A program made the translations under genes and the position numbers. This document shows positions 46,976-58,230 of a stretch of DNA of 64,000 bases, in pieces. Under the pieces are notes generated by a model. The model saw only the letters and a program-made list of their open reading frames with translations, made no database searches and was not told the origin of the DNA. Each line of letters opens with the position of its first letter. Positions within the stretch are counted from its first letter, which is position 1. The DNA lies in NCBI GenBank assembly GCA_026826555.1, contig JAKSZT010038899.1, positions 882,791 through 946,790 on the forward strand, given 5' to 3'. The DNA comes from Tolypeutes matacus. Lineage: Eukaryota; Chordata; Mammalia; Cingulata; Chlamyphoridae.

Positions 46976-47240
46976 TATTACATGTTTCTCTGTGGCAGTT
47001 TGTGCATAACAGGGTGTAAATGAATGTACATATGTAAATATGCATTAGAATTTAATTGTGTTTCAGAGTCTTGGTGTTTTTTAATGAGGGTGATTTTTGG
47101 TGTGTATGAGTGTTCATATGAAAGAGTGTCATTGTGGCTGTGTGTGCTTGAAAGAGTGTTAGTGTAAGTGTATGCATGAGATTATATGTATGTGTGTCTG
47201 GGTGTGTGTCAGAGTGTGATTGTGTGTGACTCATCTGAGA
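46976..47240. repeat. GT-rich tract 5' of VH3 relic
   Basis: TGTGTGTG/AGAGTGTG-rich sequence directly before the V relic at 47,275, like the tracts at 23,445-23,785 and 51,230-51,540. It probably continues the tract ending at 39,091 before the L1 inserted. Confidence 0.6.
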
Positions 47241-47274
47241 TCACTGCTATTTTGTGTCTTCAAATATCCTGTGT

Positions 47275-47570
47275 ATGGATCACCTGGTGGAGTCTGGTTG
47301 ATAGGTGTGATGGCCAGGTATGGGCAGGCAAGGCTCTGATCCACTTTTGTGCAGTCTGTAGATTCACCCTTCAAATATTGGCCATTAACTGGTATCCAAG
47401 GATTGCGGGGAATGGATGGAGTGTGTGACAGTTATTTACAATACAGATAAGATGCACTTTTTAGACTCTGTGAAAGATAAATCATCTCCATATATAACAC
47501 AAAAAAACATGCTTATCCTGCAAATGATCATTCTGAGAATCCAAACACAGTCCTGTTTAATTGTGGGAGA
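47275..47570 (+). pseudogene. IGHV relic, VH3-type (unit 4)
   Basis: V-exon homology without a leader. CACCTGGTGGAGTCTGG (FR1 LVESG) is followed at once by TGA at 47,299-47,301. Then come TGTGCAGTCTGTAGATTCACC (FR1 end), TGGATGGAGTGTGTGACAG (FR2 end), GACTCTGTGAAAGATAAATCATCTCC (DSVKxxxxS of CDR2/FR3), CTGCAAATGATCATTCTGAGA (LQM..LR) and GTCCTGTTTAATTGTGGGAGA (VLFNCGR, second Cys retained). Small indels shift the frame. Strongly decayed, but FR order is complete. Confidence 0.85.
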
Positions 47571-47615
47571 TATAGTGAAGGGAGTGAGTGCAAACTACAA
47601 CAAGAACTTGCCCTG
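47571..47615 (+). other. degenerate recombination signal (unit 4)
   Basis: TATAGTG at 47,571-47,577 occupies the heptamer position (two changes, including the essential first base). An ACAAGAACT-like nonamer lies 22-23 bp further on. Probably inactive. Confidence 0.55.
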
Positions 47616-49244
47616 GGATACCATGGGTTTCATCCAATAATGAGGCTGAGGACCCTGGGCAAAGTGTAGAAATTCTTTCCTAGAAAGGAGGAGAGATGAC
47701 ACCCTTTTCATTTTACCACTATTTTAAACAATAATCCCTTTAACAGTATCTACAATGTCATTTTACTATTATTAATATATCTTCCATCATGACGACACAG
47801 ATAAATCCATCAAGGCCTGCAGACTGTAACTTCAGTGCCGAGTGTATGAAGAAATTCACTCTAAATTTTCAATATGCAGAAGCAGCATGCTTTCCATCCT
47901 CCATCTGCCATGGGGTTGTCTTCTTTCTACCTGCACTCAGAAGACATTCAGATTTGGTCCCTATGTTATGAGCTCATATCCTAATTCACTATAGGCAGAT
48001 ACATTTGGGAAAGTTTAATCTATTTTTTATTCAGGAATTTATCCATTCTGATTTTTTTTTGAGAAAATACGTGTCAAGTTCTGTGATGGAAAATGTCGGT
48101 GAAATGTTTACCAAAAAGGATCTTCACATACTCTTACATCCTCCTGCCTTCTACCCTTAACTTGGAACCTGAGGACTTGGAGGTGGGGATTTCCTCAGTG
48201 TTGAAAGAAGTTATTTTCCCTTAGAGCTGAGAACCCAGACATGCAGGTCCTGGTCTATGCTCAGGAAGAAACTGAGGGTGTGATAGACTTCAGCTCAGGA
48301 AGGCATCTTTCTGGGGACCCAGGATTGGGAAGTGATGGTGAATAGTACCAGTTTGTCCAAAAGTCACTATCCTCCACTGGTGGTTGAAGTTTTTCCCACC
48401 CTCCTTTTAGGGGCCTTTCTTCCCCTCAATTCTGTCATGTAGGTCAGAGGCAGGGGTAGTGGCACAATTTTTTGTTCCCATTCCCTGTACCTGTGCCACT
48501 TTTCCCAGAAAACTTCTAAGAATTGTGCAAGATCCTGTTTGTTGATGAAATTATAAAAAAAGCTATAACACTGGATGCATGATTCAAGAGCAATGACAAC
48601 CACAGTTGCATAAAAGGAGATGTTAAAGTTGAAGATTTTCATGACCTCTCTTCCATACCAGAGCCCGGGGAAGAGTGGATAAGGTGTTTACACCTGTGTT
48701 ATAAGAAGGATCAGGTCAAACACTGCACAAATCCTCCTGGAGTTCCACTGTCCACTTGATTTCCTTAATGTCTATGGAAGTAGTTGTTCACACAGCCATT
48801 CTAGTGGTGAGGAGCCACCTGCAAACTGTCAAGTGATCTTCCCAGTGTCACAGGTCTCCAGGGCTAAGCACAGATGTGAAGCAGATCTCTTGTCCCTTGG
48901 CATCATTCGCTCTACAACATGTGCTATCACAGCACTCTCCCAGGTGGTGCTGATTGGGCTGTTAGATTGAAGTAAGGAGTGAGCAAACCATACAATGTTT
49001 CCCTGAGAGAAGAGAGAGAAGGGGAAATCAAGTGTTTCCCTATCAATGTAGGTGAGGGAGAATTCCCATGAGATCAGAGTTAATTTTAAATAAGCAACAC
49101 CTCTCTGACCTGGATATGTAGACACCTGGGCTCTCAGTAAACAGAGGTGCATCCCTGAAGATGGTCAGATGTCCTCCTCACAGCTTTTTAAATACAGACT
49201 GAAGCTCCCCAGGGACTTCCCTGATTTATAAACAGACTTCTCAC
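47616..49244. other. intergenic DNA between V units, with MIR-like repeat
   Basis: No further V exon. 48,826-48,935 (AAGTGATCTTCCCAGTGTCACAGG..., CACAGATGTGAAGCAGATCTCTTG) resembles the MIR SINE. The rest is unassigned. Confidence 0.45.
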
Positions 49245-49252
49245 ATGTAAAT
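49245..49252 (+). promoter_or_regulatory. near-octamer ATGTAAAT (VH4 unit)
   Basis: One change from ATGCAAAT, 98 bp upstream of the leader ATG at 49,350, with the same CTCACATG context as the octamer at 55,297. Confidence 0.7.
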
Positions 49253-49349
49253 CCTATCTTCAATTTTACGGTTAATCTCAAAATCTAGGGCAGATCCTCC
49301 ACACTGTGATCTGGGCTCTCCAGGACTCCTAGAGCTTGTTCAGAAGGTC

Positions 49350-49770
49350 ATGAGATTCCTGTGATGGTTCTTCTGCCTGGTGGCCACATCTCCCTGTGAG
49401 TGTCTCAGAGGTTTCCTTGTGGTCGGAATAGATGAGGTGTATGACTTTGTCATGATTTTTGATATTCTGTCTGCCTAGGTTCATGTCCCAGGTTCAGCTT
49501 GTGGAGTCTGGCCCAAATGTGGGGAAGCCCTCTCTGATATTGACCTTCACCTGCACAGCGTCTGGTTCCTCCATCACCAGTGTTTCCTGTTAGCACTGGG
49601 CATGGGGCTGCACTGGTTGTCAGAAATATGTTATAATGGAAATACATACTATGATCCATCTCTCAAGATCTGAATCTCTATCTCAAGACACATATCCATG
49701 AACCAATTTTCCCTACACCTGAACCCTGGAACTGTTGAGGATATGGCCATGTATCACTGTGTGAGAGAGG
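49350..49770 (+). pseudogene. IGHV pseudogene, VH4-type (unit 5)
   Basis: The leader ATG at 49,350 is followed by a stop at codon 5 (49,362-49,364), and the leader frame shifts; the donor is at 49,396. V exon from 49,479: FMS, then QVQLVESGPNVGKPSLILTF with Cys22. After CDR1 (SVSC, Cys codon 49,588-49,590) comes TAG, and about 14 bp of FR2, including the Trp, are deleted. Downstream, in another frame, EICYNGNTYYDPSLK carries a CDR2 Cys (49,629-49,631). FR3 has a stop, then HCVRE with the second Cys. CDR1 is one codon shorter than in unit 3. Non-functional. Confidence 0.92.
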
Positions 49771-49809
49771 CACAGTGAAGAAAAAGCAGTTAGGTTCCAG
49801 ATAAAAACC
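49771..49809 (+). other. V-type recombination signal, 23-bp spacer (unit 5)
   Basis: Heptamer CACAGTG (49,771-49,777), 23-bp spacer, nonamer ATAAAAACC (49,801-49,809), one change from ACAAAAACC. Well preserved in spite of the broken V exon. Confidence 0.9.
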
Positions 49810-50714
49810 TCCCCTTTCAGGATTGTAACCAACAAGTACACAGGCCCAGCCAGGAACAGGTGCACAGGAAACCTGGTAACACTTGTCCTGCCAAAGTAGG
49901 AGTTCTCCTCACTCATACATTGTTCACACTACTTGTTGATCCTCCTGTGAAGCATTTCTATTTTATTTATTGAGTTCTCAATCTTAATACCTCTCTCAGT
50001 AAATCTTTTTTTCATGAGATAACTGAATTAAAAAAAAAATACATGTCAATATCTGAATGTGATTTTGAGCCTAATATTTACTGCCTTATTAAGATATATT
50101 TTACATGCATATCATCAAATATTTTAACTTGGCAGCTCCGTGATTTTTAATATGTTAGCCAAGTTGTGCAGCTTTCACCCTAGTATAAATTTATAGCATA
50201 CACAGCACCACAGAAGAAAACTCCATACCCATTAGTAGTCTTTCTCCATTCCCCCTCCCCCATACTCTGGCAATCACTAATGTGCTTTCTGTTTGGAAGG
50301 GTTTGACTATTCTGGAAATTCCAAATAAGTAGAATAATAAAATAAGTGATTTTTACTAAAGGTCCTCTCTCACTTAGCATAATATTTTCAAGGTTCTTTC
50401 ATTTTCTTGCATATATATTTGTACTTAATTTAGAATTGCTAAATAATATTCCATCTTATATATATATGCTCCAAATTTTTATTCATTCACCAGTTCATGG
50501 ATATTTGGACTGTTTCCAATTTGGGGCTATGATAAATATTGGTTCTCTGAATATTTGTTTACAACTTCTTCTGGATGATTTATGATATCAATTCCCTTGG
50601 ATGGTTGAAAACTAATAGAAATGCTGGGTCATAGGCAATATTAGACATAAAATTGAGGATCTTGTAAATAATTTCCAAGAAAGACAACACATCCCAAAAA
50701 GAATAAGTCTGAAT
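49810..50714 (-). repeat. V flank, then old L1 3' region, antisense
   Basis: 49,810-50,080 is the 3' flank of unit 5. From about 50,080 to 50,620, sequence such as TTTCACCCTAGTATAA..., CCATACCCATTAGTAGTC and TGGATATTTGGACTGTTTCCAATTTGG is antisense old L1 (3' UTR and ORF2 end), like 57,620-58,220. Confidence 0.6.
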
Positions 50715-51229
50715 AAATCTACCCCAAGACACCTACTATTCAGAACAACAAATATAAGAGACAAAGGAATTCTGGAAGCAGCAAGAGAAAAGCAGGCTAA
50801 GCCCACTGTTCTGGGTCCTCCATTCCTTTTCCAGCATTTGTTTCTGCTCTGCACAGGGGTCCTTTGTGTTCTGAGAACCACTGAGAACATCTGTTTGCTG
50901 GGCTGTAGGTGCAGGGGTTCCTTCCAAGGATGTGGGGTTGTTGAGTCCTGGCTGCACTGACTGTGCATGGATCAACCATGTACTCCTGACACCTGGCAAG
51001 CAAGCCTGGTTCCTCTCATGGGGCATCTGCAGGGCTGCTAGCAAAGAAGAGAAAGACAAACTCAACATGCAGGCACTTGCAAAGTATCAGATTATTCACA
51101 TTTTATTTTGGCCTATTTGCCAAAGGAAGGCACCTAAGCAAGCCTAGGGTCAGCCTGGGGGGTTGTATCCATGTTTTGGACACAGGGATAAGTGAGAGAT
51201 TTGCAGCCCAGTGCTGCAAAAATCAGTGA

Positions 51230-51540
51230 GAGCTTGTGTGTGTGTGCTCATGTGTTTATACATGTGGAGGTATGTGTATAGGTGTGCATCTGTGAGTGCA
51301 AACATATGTATGCACACACCTGTCTCTGAATGTACCTGTGAGTGGGTGTATTATTGGAATAGCAAATGTGTGTGCACAGGAATGTGCATGTATATTAATG
51401 ACAGCATTGGTGTACATGATGTAGGTATAGCAGGTGTTTGAGTGTGCAAGTGTAATATGTGTTTCTGTACGTGTATGTGTGTTTTGTGTGTATGTGCATA
51501 TGTTACAGGTATAGTAGTTGCATGTGTATGTGGGCTTCAA
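51230..51540. repeat. GT-rich tract 5' of VH3 relic (copy B)
   Basis: Paired with 23,445-23,785. Degenerate TGTGTG/GTATGTG repeats interrupted by CACACACC and similar. It ends directly at the V relic. Confidence 0.7.
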
Positions 51541-51551
51541 GCCCCATGGTC

Positions 51552-51840
51552 CGGTGTGCACAAGTTTTCTGTTATAAACTTCAAATCTGAAGAGGACAAA
51601 TGAGATGAGAGACCCCCTGAAAGCCTCTGTATTCACCATGACTGTAACTGTGTCAAAGCAACTGGAAGGCTCCAGGGAAGGGCCCCCTTGATTTGTAAAG
51701 GTTCCTGTTTTTTTTGTCCTTCAGAAGAGTATGCTAAGTTGCTAAGGATAATTCACTCTGTCAAGAGATGGTATCACCTGTGTGTGGTGTCTCTAAAGAT
51801 CAGTCTGGAGTGAAGGGCACAGCCATATAAAATGGGCAGA
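51552..51840 (+). pseudogene. IGHV relic, VH3-type (copy B)
   Basis: Recognised by framework order: GCCTCTGTATTCACCATGA (FR1 end), AAGGCTCCAGGGAAGGGCC (FR2 QAPGKG), then FR3-like TATGCTAAG...GATAATTCACTCTGTCAAGAGA. AGATCAGTCTGGAGTGAAGG (FR3 NSLRxE) and GGCACAGCCATATAAAATGG follow, where the Cys codon is lost. Downstream GGGCTGCAGGGGACACTCAGG is typical VH3 3' flank. The usual FR1 start and leader are not identifiable. A heptamer is not recognisable (AGCTGCA position); ACAGAAATT near 51,872 may be a nonamer remnant. Heavily decayed. Confidence 0.75.
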
Positions 51841-52499
51841 GAAGCTGCAAGGAAAATACGCTGTAAGCCCAACAGAAATTTCCTGCAGGGCAGGGGCTGG
51901 GCTGCAGGGGACACTCAGGGCCCACTAAACACAGGTGCGGCAGGTTCCTGGGAAGGGCTTCTTCTCAGGGGCAGAGTTCTCCTTTTTCAAAACATGGTCT
52001 AAAATAAGAAATTAACCATGACTCTTGATGGGTCTAATAATGTTCTACTCCTTGGGGAGTTTTTGCCTAACTGAAGAAGGAAACACGTGGTACACAAAAA
52101 AGGGTGGTTTATAAGACTTACTGATGCCTTATGAGTAAGGAGCTGGATGAAAGTGATGGTTTAGTAATTCAGTAAACCCTGGATTTGGGTAGGACCCTTG
52201 ATCACCTGCTAGTTGCTGAATTTGTCTTGAAATACCATGTTTCATTTTTCATGACTTTAATAGGGTCACTGCATTATCCTCTACAATATGGATTTAACTT
52301 TCTGTTACTTTGCAGTCCATTCTTAGTTACTATTCTCTACAATTTAGAGTGAAAATAAAAGTCAGGAATCAGATGGCACTTTCCCATCTTCTAACATTAA
52401 TTCCACCATCTCTTACTTCTCTCTCTGGTCATGGTGCTTACTTCACCCTGAATTTTCATCACTGCTAATATACAAAAGAATTTCACTAAAATATTATTC

Positions 52500-52905
52500 A
52501 AGCAATAGAAAAACTTTTATCATTGATATAAAGGCTGTGGCCACCAGAGTTTCTGAGGGGACGGAAAGTAAATAACAGGTGTAATATGGGGGCATTTTTG
52601 GAAAATTGGAATTGTCCTGCATGACATTGCAATGATGGATACAGGCCATTGTATATTTTATCATAACCTACAAAACTGTGTGAGGCACTGTGGCAATTAT
52701 AATGTAAATTATAGTCCACAGTTAGTAGCAATGTTTCAATATGTGTTCACCAATTATAATGAATATACCACACTAATGAAAGATGATGTCACTGTGGGAA
52801 AATGTGGAAGGTGATGGGGGTGGGGCATATGGGAAACCCCTATATTTTTTATGTAACGTTTATTTAATCTAAAGTTGCTTTAAAAATAAAAAGTATTTAA
52901 AAATA
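52500..52905 (+). repeat. L1 3'-end insertion, sense, specific to copy B
   Basis: CACACTAATGAAAGATGATGTCAC, GGTGGGGCATATGGGAAACCCC and ATTTAATCTAAAGTTGCTTTAAAAATAAAAAG match the 18,087-18,265 type of 3' end. Copy A has no such sequence between 26,480 and 26,500. Confidence 0.65.
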
Positions 52906-53669
52906 CATACCTCTTTACCCTATTACAAAATAGTCATTTCAGTTCATTCTAAAAAAAATGCATGATAAAAAATCATGTGATGGAGTCTGACCACAGCATG
53001 ACTTAATAATTTCCACAAGTGCTAAAAGCTAATTTATGCCTGGTGGCCTAATATATATATATATTTCTTTCTTGAGTGTGAGCAGTCTCTAGCAACACAT
53101 ACTCACCCACAGAAACATATGCACATCTCTTGGAGTTTTTCTTTGTTAGCAAGAATTTATATCACTTTCCCTCCGAGTCCATCAGCTCCAAAGACCAGGA
53201 CAAACAATTTTGGATCTGTGCAATCCTATGTGACCACCTGGTGAGGAACGGGAACACCTGGTTCTGGATGGTGGCTGCCAACCCTTCCCCTCCCCTTGCC
53301 CACAGCAGGTCAGCCCACATTTCCATCTCTAATGAGCAGGTCCTGATTTTTCCTGTTAATCATTCTCATCCTACTTCTGTTGACTTTTCTGTTGTCTACA
53401 TTCCAGCATGGAGGATAGTTTTGATGTAATCCACTTAAGAATATTGAATAGAAAGGTTGCAATATGCTGCATTTAAGACTGTGTTCTTGAAGCCTTTTGT
53501 GTAAGGGAAAAGAGATCCTTAGAAGCAACAAGTTTAAACTGGGAAATGTACAGATTGGGCCCCTGAGGCAGAGGGTGTTGACCTACCCCAGTCACACAGG
53601 TGTGACATATCAAGGACAGGTCCAGAGCAAGTGCCCTTGTGCAATTGTAGAGGTTAGAGGTGAGGGCTC

Positions 53670-53910
53670 ACAGAGGTCTCCACATTCTCACCCCTGGGGT
53701 GATGATAGCACTAATAGCAGTGATGATGGCAGGAAACATCTCTGGATCCCTACTTTAAAATTCACAAATAAAGTTTCTACTGTTCTCCCCGATTTATGCC
53801 CTATCAGACTGATGCTCATAGAGTTGAGGTCACATCCTGAGGGTCACAGGGCAGGAGGGGAGGGAGATTTGATGGGCTATCTGCAGTATTGAGTTCTAGG
53901 ATCTCAGCCA
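53670..53910. repeat. MIR-like ancient SINE (copy B)
   Basis: Duplicate of 27,240-27,480, with TCACATCCTGAGGGTCACAGGGCAGG as the clearest match to the MIR tail region. Confidence 0.45.
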
Positions 53911-54179
53911 TTATCCCAGATTCAGTGACACAGGCCTCAAGTGGGCAGCATTCAGGTCATTTCTCAATGGACCTGACGATTGTGCAGGGAGCTACTCTTT
54001 AGCCATTGTGAGCTCATCCCTTCTGCAAACCATTCATTGTGCTGCTATATTAATAAGTATCTGCATGTTATTTCCCCATGTAGGGAAATCATTGTCACTG
54101 AATTTAAAATTCACTGATGTTGTCAAAAAAAAGCAGGAATTGGGCTTTTCTGGGATCCATGAATGGGTCATTGAATGGA

Positions 54180-54560
54180 TTTCTAGGGCTGCTTTAACAA
54201 ATAATAAAAAATTGGGTGGCTTAATGCAATATAAATATATTAAATTGCAGTTCTGTGAGCTTAAAAGAGGGAGAACCCTTCCCATTCTCCTCCTTGCTCC
54301 TAGTATTTTGCCCTAAATCCTGGGCCTTTCAATTCCTAAAACATTCATCACATAGTATCCTTTTTGAGTCTGTCTGTCTGTCTACAATTCTTTCCTTTTT
54401 AATGGACACAAATCATTTTTGGATTAAGGTCCAATCTAATCAAGTTTGACCTTAACTTAACAACATCTTCAAAAAAACTATTTTCAAATAAGGTCACATT
54501 CACACAACCAGCATTAGAACCTGAGCATGTGTGTTTGAGAGACAAAATTCATCTACACAT
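54180..54560 (-). repeat. LTR/MaLR-like dispersed repeat (copy B)
   Basis: Duplicate of 27,725-28,115 (AAATTGGGTGGCTTAATGCAATA, TTTTCAAATAAGGTCACATTCACA, GACAAAATTCATC). Confidence 0.5.
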
Positions 54561-55296
54561 ATTGGTGTGTTGATGACCCTCCACTGACTGTCTCTATTTG
54601 TGAATCAGAGGAGGGCTTATGTTCCTTAAAGTCTTAACTTAGGAGAGAGTCCTGAGGTGTAGAGTGTCCCTGCAGACTCAGCTAAGTACAGGGAATAAGC
54701 AGGTTTAGGAACCTGCTAGGGGTGATAAGAATTAACTGCATGTGAGTTTGCCTTGAGCAATTTCAATTCAGTAATAATTATGAAGGATACATTTTATAAA
54801 AGTCCTATTGTAATAAGAAATATTCATTCACATTAAGTAATTCAAATAAAGTCATTCTGAATTGTGACATATAATGGATTGAACACATTTTGTCTGAATT
54901 CAATGTGTTACATACATTTAGCTGCTGCTCCAAACTTTAGAATATCCAATAAAATCAGCTAACAGAGGAGATAAATGGATCCAAAAATTTATTGAGCAGA
55001 TTACAGGCTGTGTATTTCTGTTGAGTATTTGATAATTATGTATCTCTATTAGAGTAGAGGCACACTGACAATATTTCCACAGACATCCTTTTTCCTTGGC
55101 TGCATATACCTCCCTAACAAGCTCCTTCAGGGAGTTTTTATAGCCTGGGTAAAGAAATCCCCTTACTTAGTGAAGTGGGACTCAATAATTGGACTGTGTT
55201 CTCCTAGAGATCAACCTGCATCCTCCTTCCATAGGAGCCCCAGCGACAGGAACTCCACCAGTCCCTTTGACCTTTACATACAAAAGTTCCTCCCAC

Positions 55297-55304
55297 ATGC
55301 AAAT
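55297..55304 (+). promoter_or_regulatory. Ig octamer ATGCAAAT (VH4 unit)
   Basis: Perfect octamer 110 bp upstream of the leader ATG at 55,407; same layout as unit 3. Confidence 0.85.
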
Positions 55305-55406
55305 GGCCACTTTGGTCAAGTGATGAAAACACAACATGGACTGAAATCCAGGACCTCCTGAATCTAGGAAACATTGTCTGGAAATCATGGGCCTCCTACA
55401 AAGAAC

Positions 55407-55843
55407 ATGAAATCATTTTGGTTCTTCCTCTTCCTGGTGGCAGCTCCCAGATGTGAGAGTCTCAGGATTCAGACATGAAGGTAATTGGGGATGCTGTCTC
55501 TGAGCATAGGACTCACTGTTCTCCTTGTCCTCAGATGTCCTCTCCCAGATGCAGCTGCAGGAGTCAGGACCTGGCCTGGTGAAGCTCTTGTAGACCCTGT
55601 TCCAAACCTGCTCTGTCTCTGGATTCTCCATCACAACCAGTGGTTAATTCTAGGATTGGATCTGTCAGTCTCTGAGGATGGGGCTGCAGTGGTTGCCAAC
55701 AATATGCTATGAAGTTAGCAATGCCTACAATCCACCTCTCAAGAGCTGAATCACCACCTTGAGAGACACATCCAAGAACCAGTTCTCTGTGCAGCTGAGC
55801 TCCATGATGCTGAGGACACAGCTGTGTATTACCGTGCAGGACA
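55407..55843 (+). pseudogene. IGHV pseudogene, VH4-type (unit 6)
   Basis: The leader exon 55,407-55,452 is intact: MKSFWFFLFLVAAPR with donor GTGAGA and acceptor AG at 55,533-55,534. V exon from 55,535: VLS, then [15 protein letters not shown] and a stop at codon 16 (55,591-55,593). Further stops are at 55,645-55,647 and 55,651-55,653 in CDR1 and 55,747-55,749 in FR3. A 1-bp deletion near 55,808 (ATGATGCTGAGG against ATGACTGCTGAGG in unit 3) shifts the frame, and the final Cys codon is CGT. Cys22, FR2 Trp of EW/QW and the CDR2 Cys (55,705-55,707, same codon 54 as unit 3) remain. Its good leader complements unit 3's open V exon in a descriptive sense only; neither is functional alone. Confidence 0.93.
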
Positions 55844-55882
55844 CACAGTGAGGGGAAGTCAGGGTAAGACCAGACACAACCC
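55844..55882 (+). other. V-type recombination signal, 23-bp spacer (unit 6)
   Basis: Heptamer CACAGTG (55,844-55,850), 23-bp spacer, nonamer ACACAACCC (55,874-55,882), one change from ACACAAACC. Confidence 0.92.
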
Positions 55883-56269
55883 TTCCTATGCAGAAGGGGG
55901 CTGAGCTGCAGGGGGTGCTCATGGCCACTCACAGCAGAGACTCAGTTTCAAGGAAGATTTGTGTAAACCACAGATTCCTGTAATAATATAGGGTTTCTCC
56001 CTCAAGTTTAAAAGCATTGAAACACTAGGGATTCTCCACTACATCAATTCTAAGCAATTCCATTATTTTCAAGTTTCAAACATAGAAAATGTATTTGCAA
56101 TGCTGTTATACATTATGTGATATTTTATTCACACACACATAAAGTCATTTCCTTCATTTTGTTTTGGTTTAGTCTGGAAGTATGAAAATTTTTCATTCAA
56201 GTAACACTGCGACACTGTACAATTAATTCTCAGAATCTAGTTGTCTGTCTTGGTTGTGCCCAGGCAAAA

Positions 56270-56305
56270 TATAATAATAAAAATAATAATAATAATGTTG
56301 ATTTT
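56270..56305. repeat. AAT microsatellite
   Basis: Short (AAT)n run in the VH4 3' flank of copy B, at the place where copy A carries the 2.3-kb L1 insertion. Confidence 0.8.
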
Positions 56306-57089
56306 GCATTATTGTTTAGTCAACATTGTGGCAGATTATTTTATGGTAGAATGATTTTATCTGAATTGAAAATTTAAGGCCCCACTTTCTTTTTCCAGAG
56401 TAAGTGTATATATATATATATCACCTTCCTCTCCCAGGCTATTCAGTATTATTAGTTCCCTAGCTTAGCAGCCCACCATGATGTTGAACCACAAGACATC
56501 ACTGAAAAAGAGCAATAAGAGGAGACACTCTGGCATGGACCTGGGTACACCATCCAGGAGACTCATCTGGTTTTCTCACCATGGGCAGGGCTTTTTGAAG
56601 GTGTGCATGATCCAAATGCACATTAGGTTGATCCTGAGAGGTTAGCTCACCTGATGAACTTGAAAAACCACCCACATCTCATTGGTTGCAGAAGCCACAT
56701 GAAGTCAGAATCAGGCCACATGTCAGGATCCCTGGAAGTTCTTCCTGAGCTATCACCTTTAGGGAAGGTGCTGAACTGTCATGAGAAATTTTTTTAAAAA
56801 AGGAAATTTGGGACATGGCATGTCTGTATCTTGTTTCTTTGCTGATAGGATGACCTTTGCCTCAGGAGGAGCTCAGGCTTTCTTGCTTCACTTGTGAACT
56901 CTGGGGTAGTCTCTGAACTGCCTCTTCCTTAAGTTTGTAAATCTCCATAGATATGGCAGAGGTTTACTCAAGTGCCTGGAGCTAGCAAATCAAACCAACA
57001 TAAAACAAAAAAATAACAAAATACCTCTCCCATTCTTTGCAAATTGTTTATGGATTTCACGAATGAATTTTGAATTTTTTTTATTTTTA

Positions 57090-58230
57090 TTTTTTAACTT
57101 TACTTTTGGAGAAGTTTTAAATTTATATTTACAAAAGTATAGGGAATTCTCATATAACTCCCCACTCACTCACACACATATTGAAGCATTGTTATTAACC
57201 AAGACCTATAGTTTACATTATGGTTTACACTTTGTGCTGTACAGATACATAGGACTTGACAAATGAGTAATTTCAGGTGCCCAGTATTGCAGTTATTATA
57301 CAGAAGAATCTCACCATGAAACAAGCCAGAGACAAAAGGACAAATATTGCATGATCTCATTGATATGAATTAAGGGTAGTGTGCCAACTCATGGAATTAG
57401 AGTCTGGAAGATCAGTTGCTAGAAGACATGAGTTTTGAAATCTTAAAAAAGAAATGGAGTAGTGCATGTCCATTGTAGAAAGTTTAGAATGTACAGAAGA
57501 GCAAAATGAAATTAAATATTAACTACATTTTCACAATCTCAAGACAATTGTATTTAACATGTTTTTAATACTTTAAAGTTATACACACATATATTTTTGT
57601 ATGGGTTCATATTCTGTGTTTATATATATTTCAGAAAATTTATTGAGATATAATTTACCTGCCATATAATTCATTCATGTAAGCTGTACAAGCCATTTGT
57701 TTAGTACATTAACAGGGTTGTGCAAACATCACCACAATCTAATTTTAGAATATTTTGCCCCCCCAAAAAAAGAAGCCCTATATCCAGTAGCAGTCACTCC
57801 ATACTCTCCCCCTTTCCAAGCCCTAGGTAATCATGATTCTACTTTCTTTCTCTATAGATTTCCTATTCTGGACATTTCATATAAATGGAATCACATAATA
57901 CATTGTCCTTGTGACTGCTGCCTTCTACTTGCCATCATGCTTTCAAGGTTGAGCCATATTGGGGCATACATCTGTATCTAATCCTTTTTATTGGTGAATT
58001 GCATTAAATGGACTTACAACATTTTATTTTTTCATTCATCAGGTGATGGGCATTTAGTTTGTATATTTTGGCTATTATGAATAATGTTTGCTATGAACAT
58101 TCATATAAAAAGGTTTGTGTGCATGTAAGTGTTTATTTCTCTTTGGCATATAATTAGGAGTGGAATTGCCATGTCATTATATATTTTTTATAAGCTACTA
58201 TATCAAGACTATTTTTCTATGTTATTAAAT
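57090..58230 (-). repeat. old L1 3' sequences, mostly antisense
   Basis: 57,090-57,260 and 57,620-58,220 are antisense old L1 (TTATTGAGATATAATTTACCTGCCATATAATTC, AACATCACCACAATCTAATTTTAGAA, CTATTATGAATAATG). 57,330-57,420 (ATTGCATGATCTCATTGATATGAATTAA) is sense L1 3' UTR. Confidence 0.65.

Larger units (their letters stand above)
50715..57000 (+). repeat. segmental duplication copy B (pairs with 22,930-33,100)
   Basis: Same marker order as copy A: L1 ORF1 scrap, GT tract, VH3 relic, MIR-like, LTR-like, VH4 unit and 3' flank. It lacks the three L1-lineage insertions of copy A, keeps the full VH3 relic that copy A has lost, and has its own L1 3'-end insertion at about 52,500-52,905. Confidence 0.85.
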
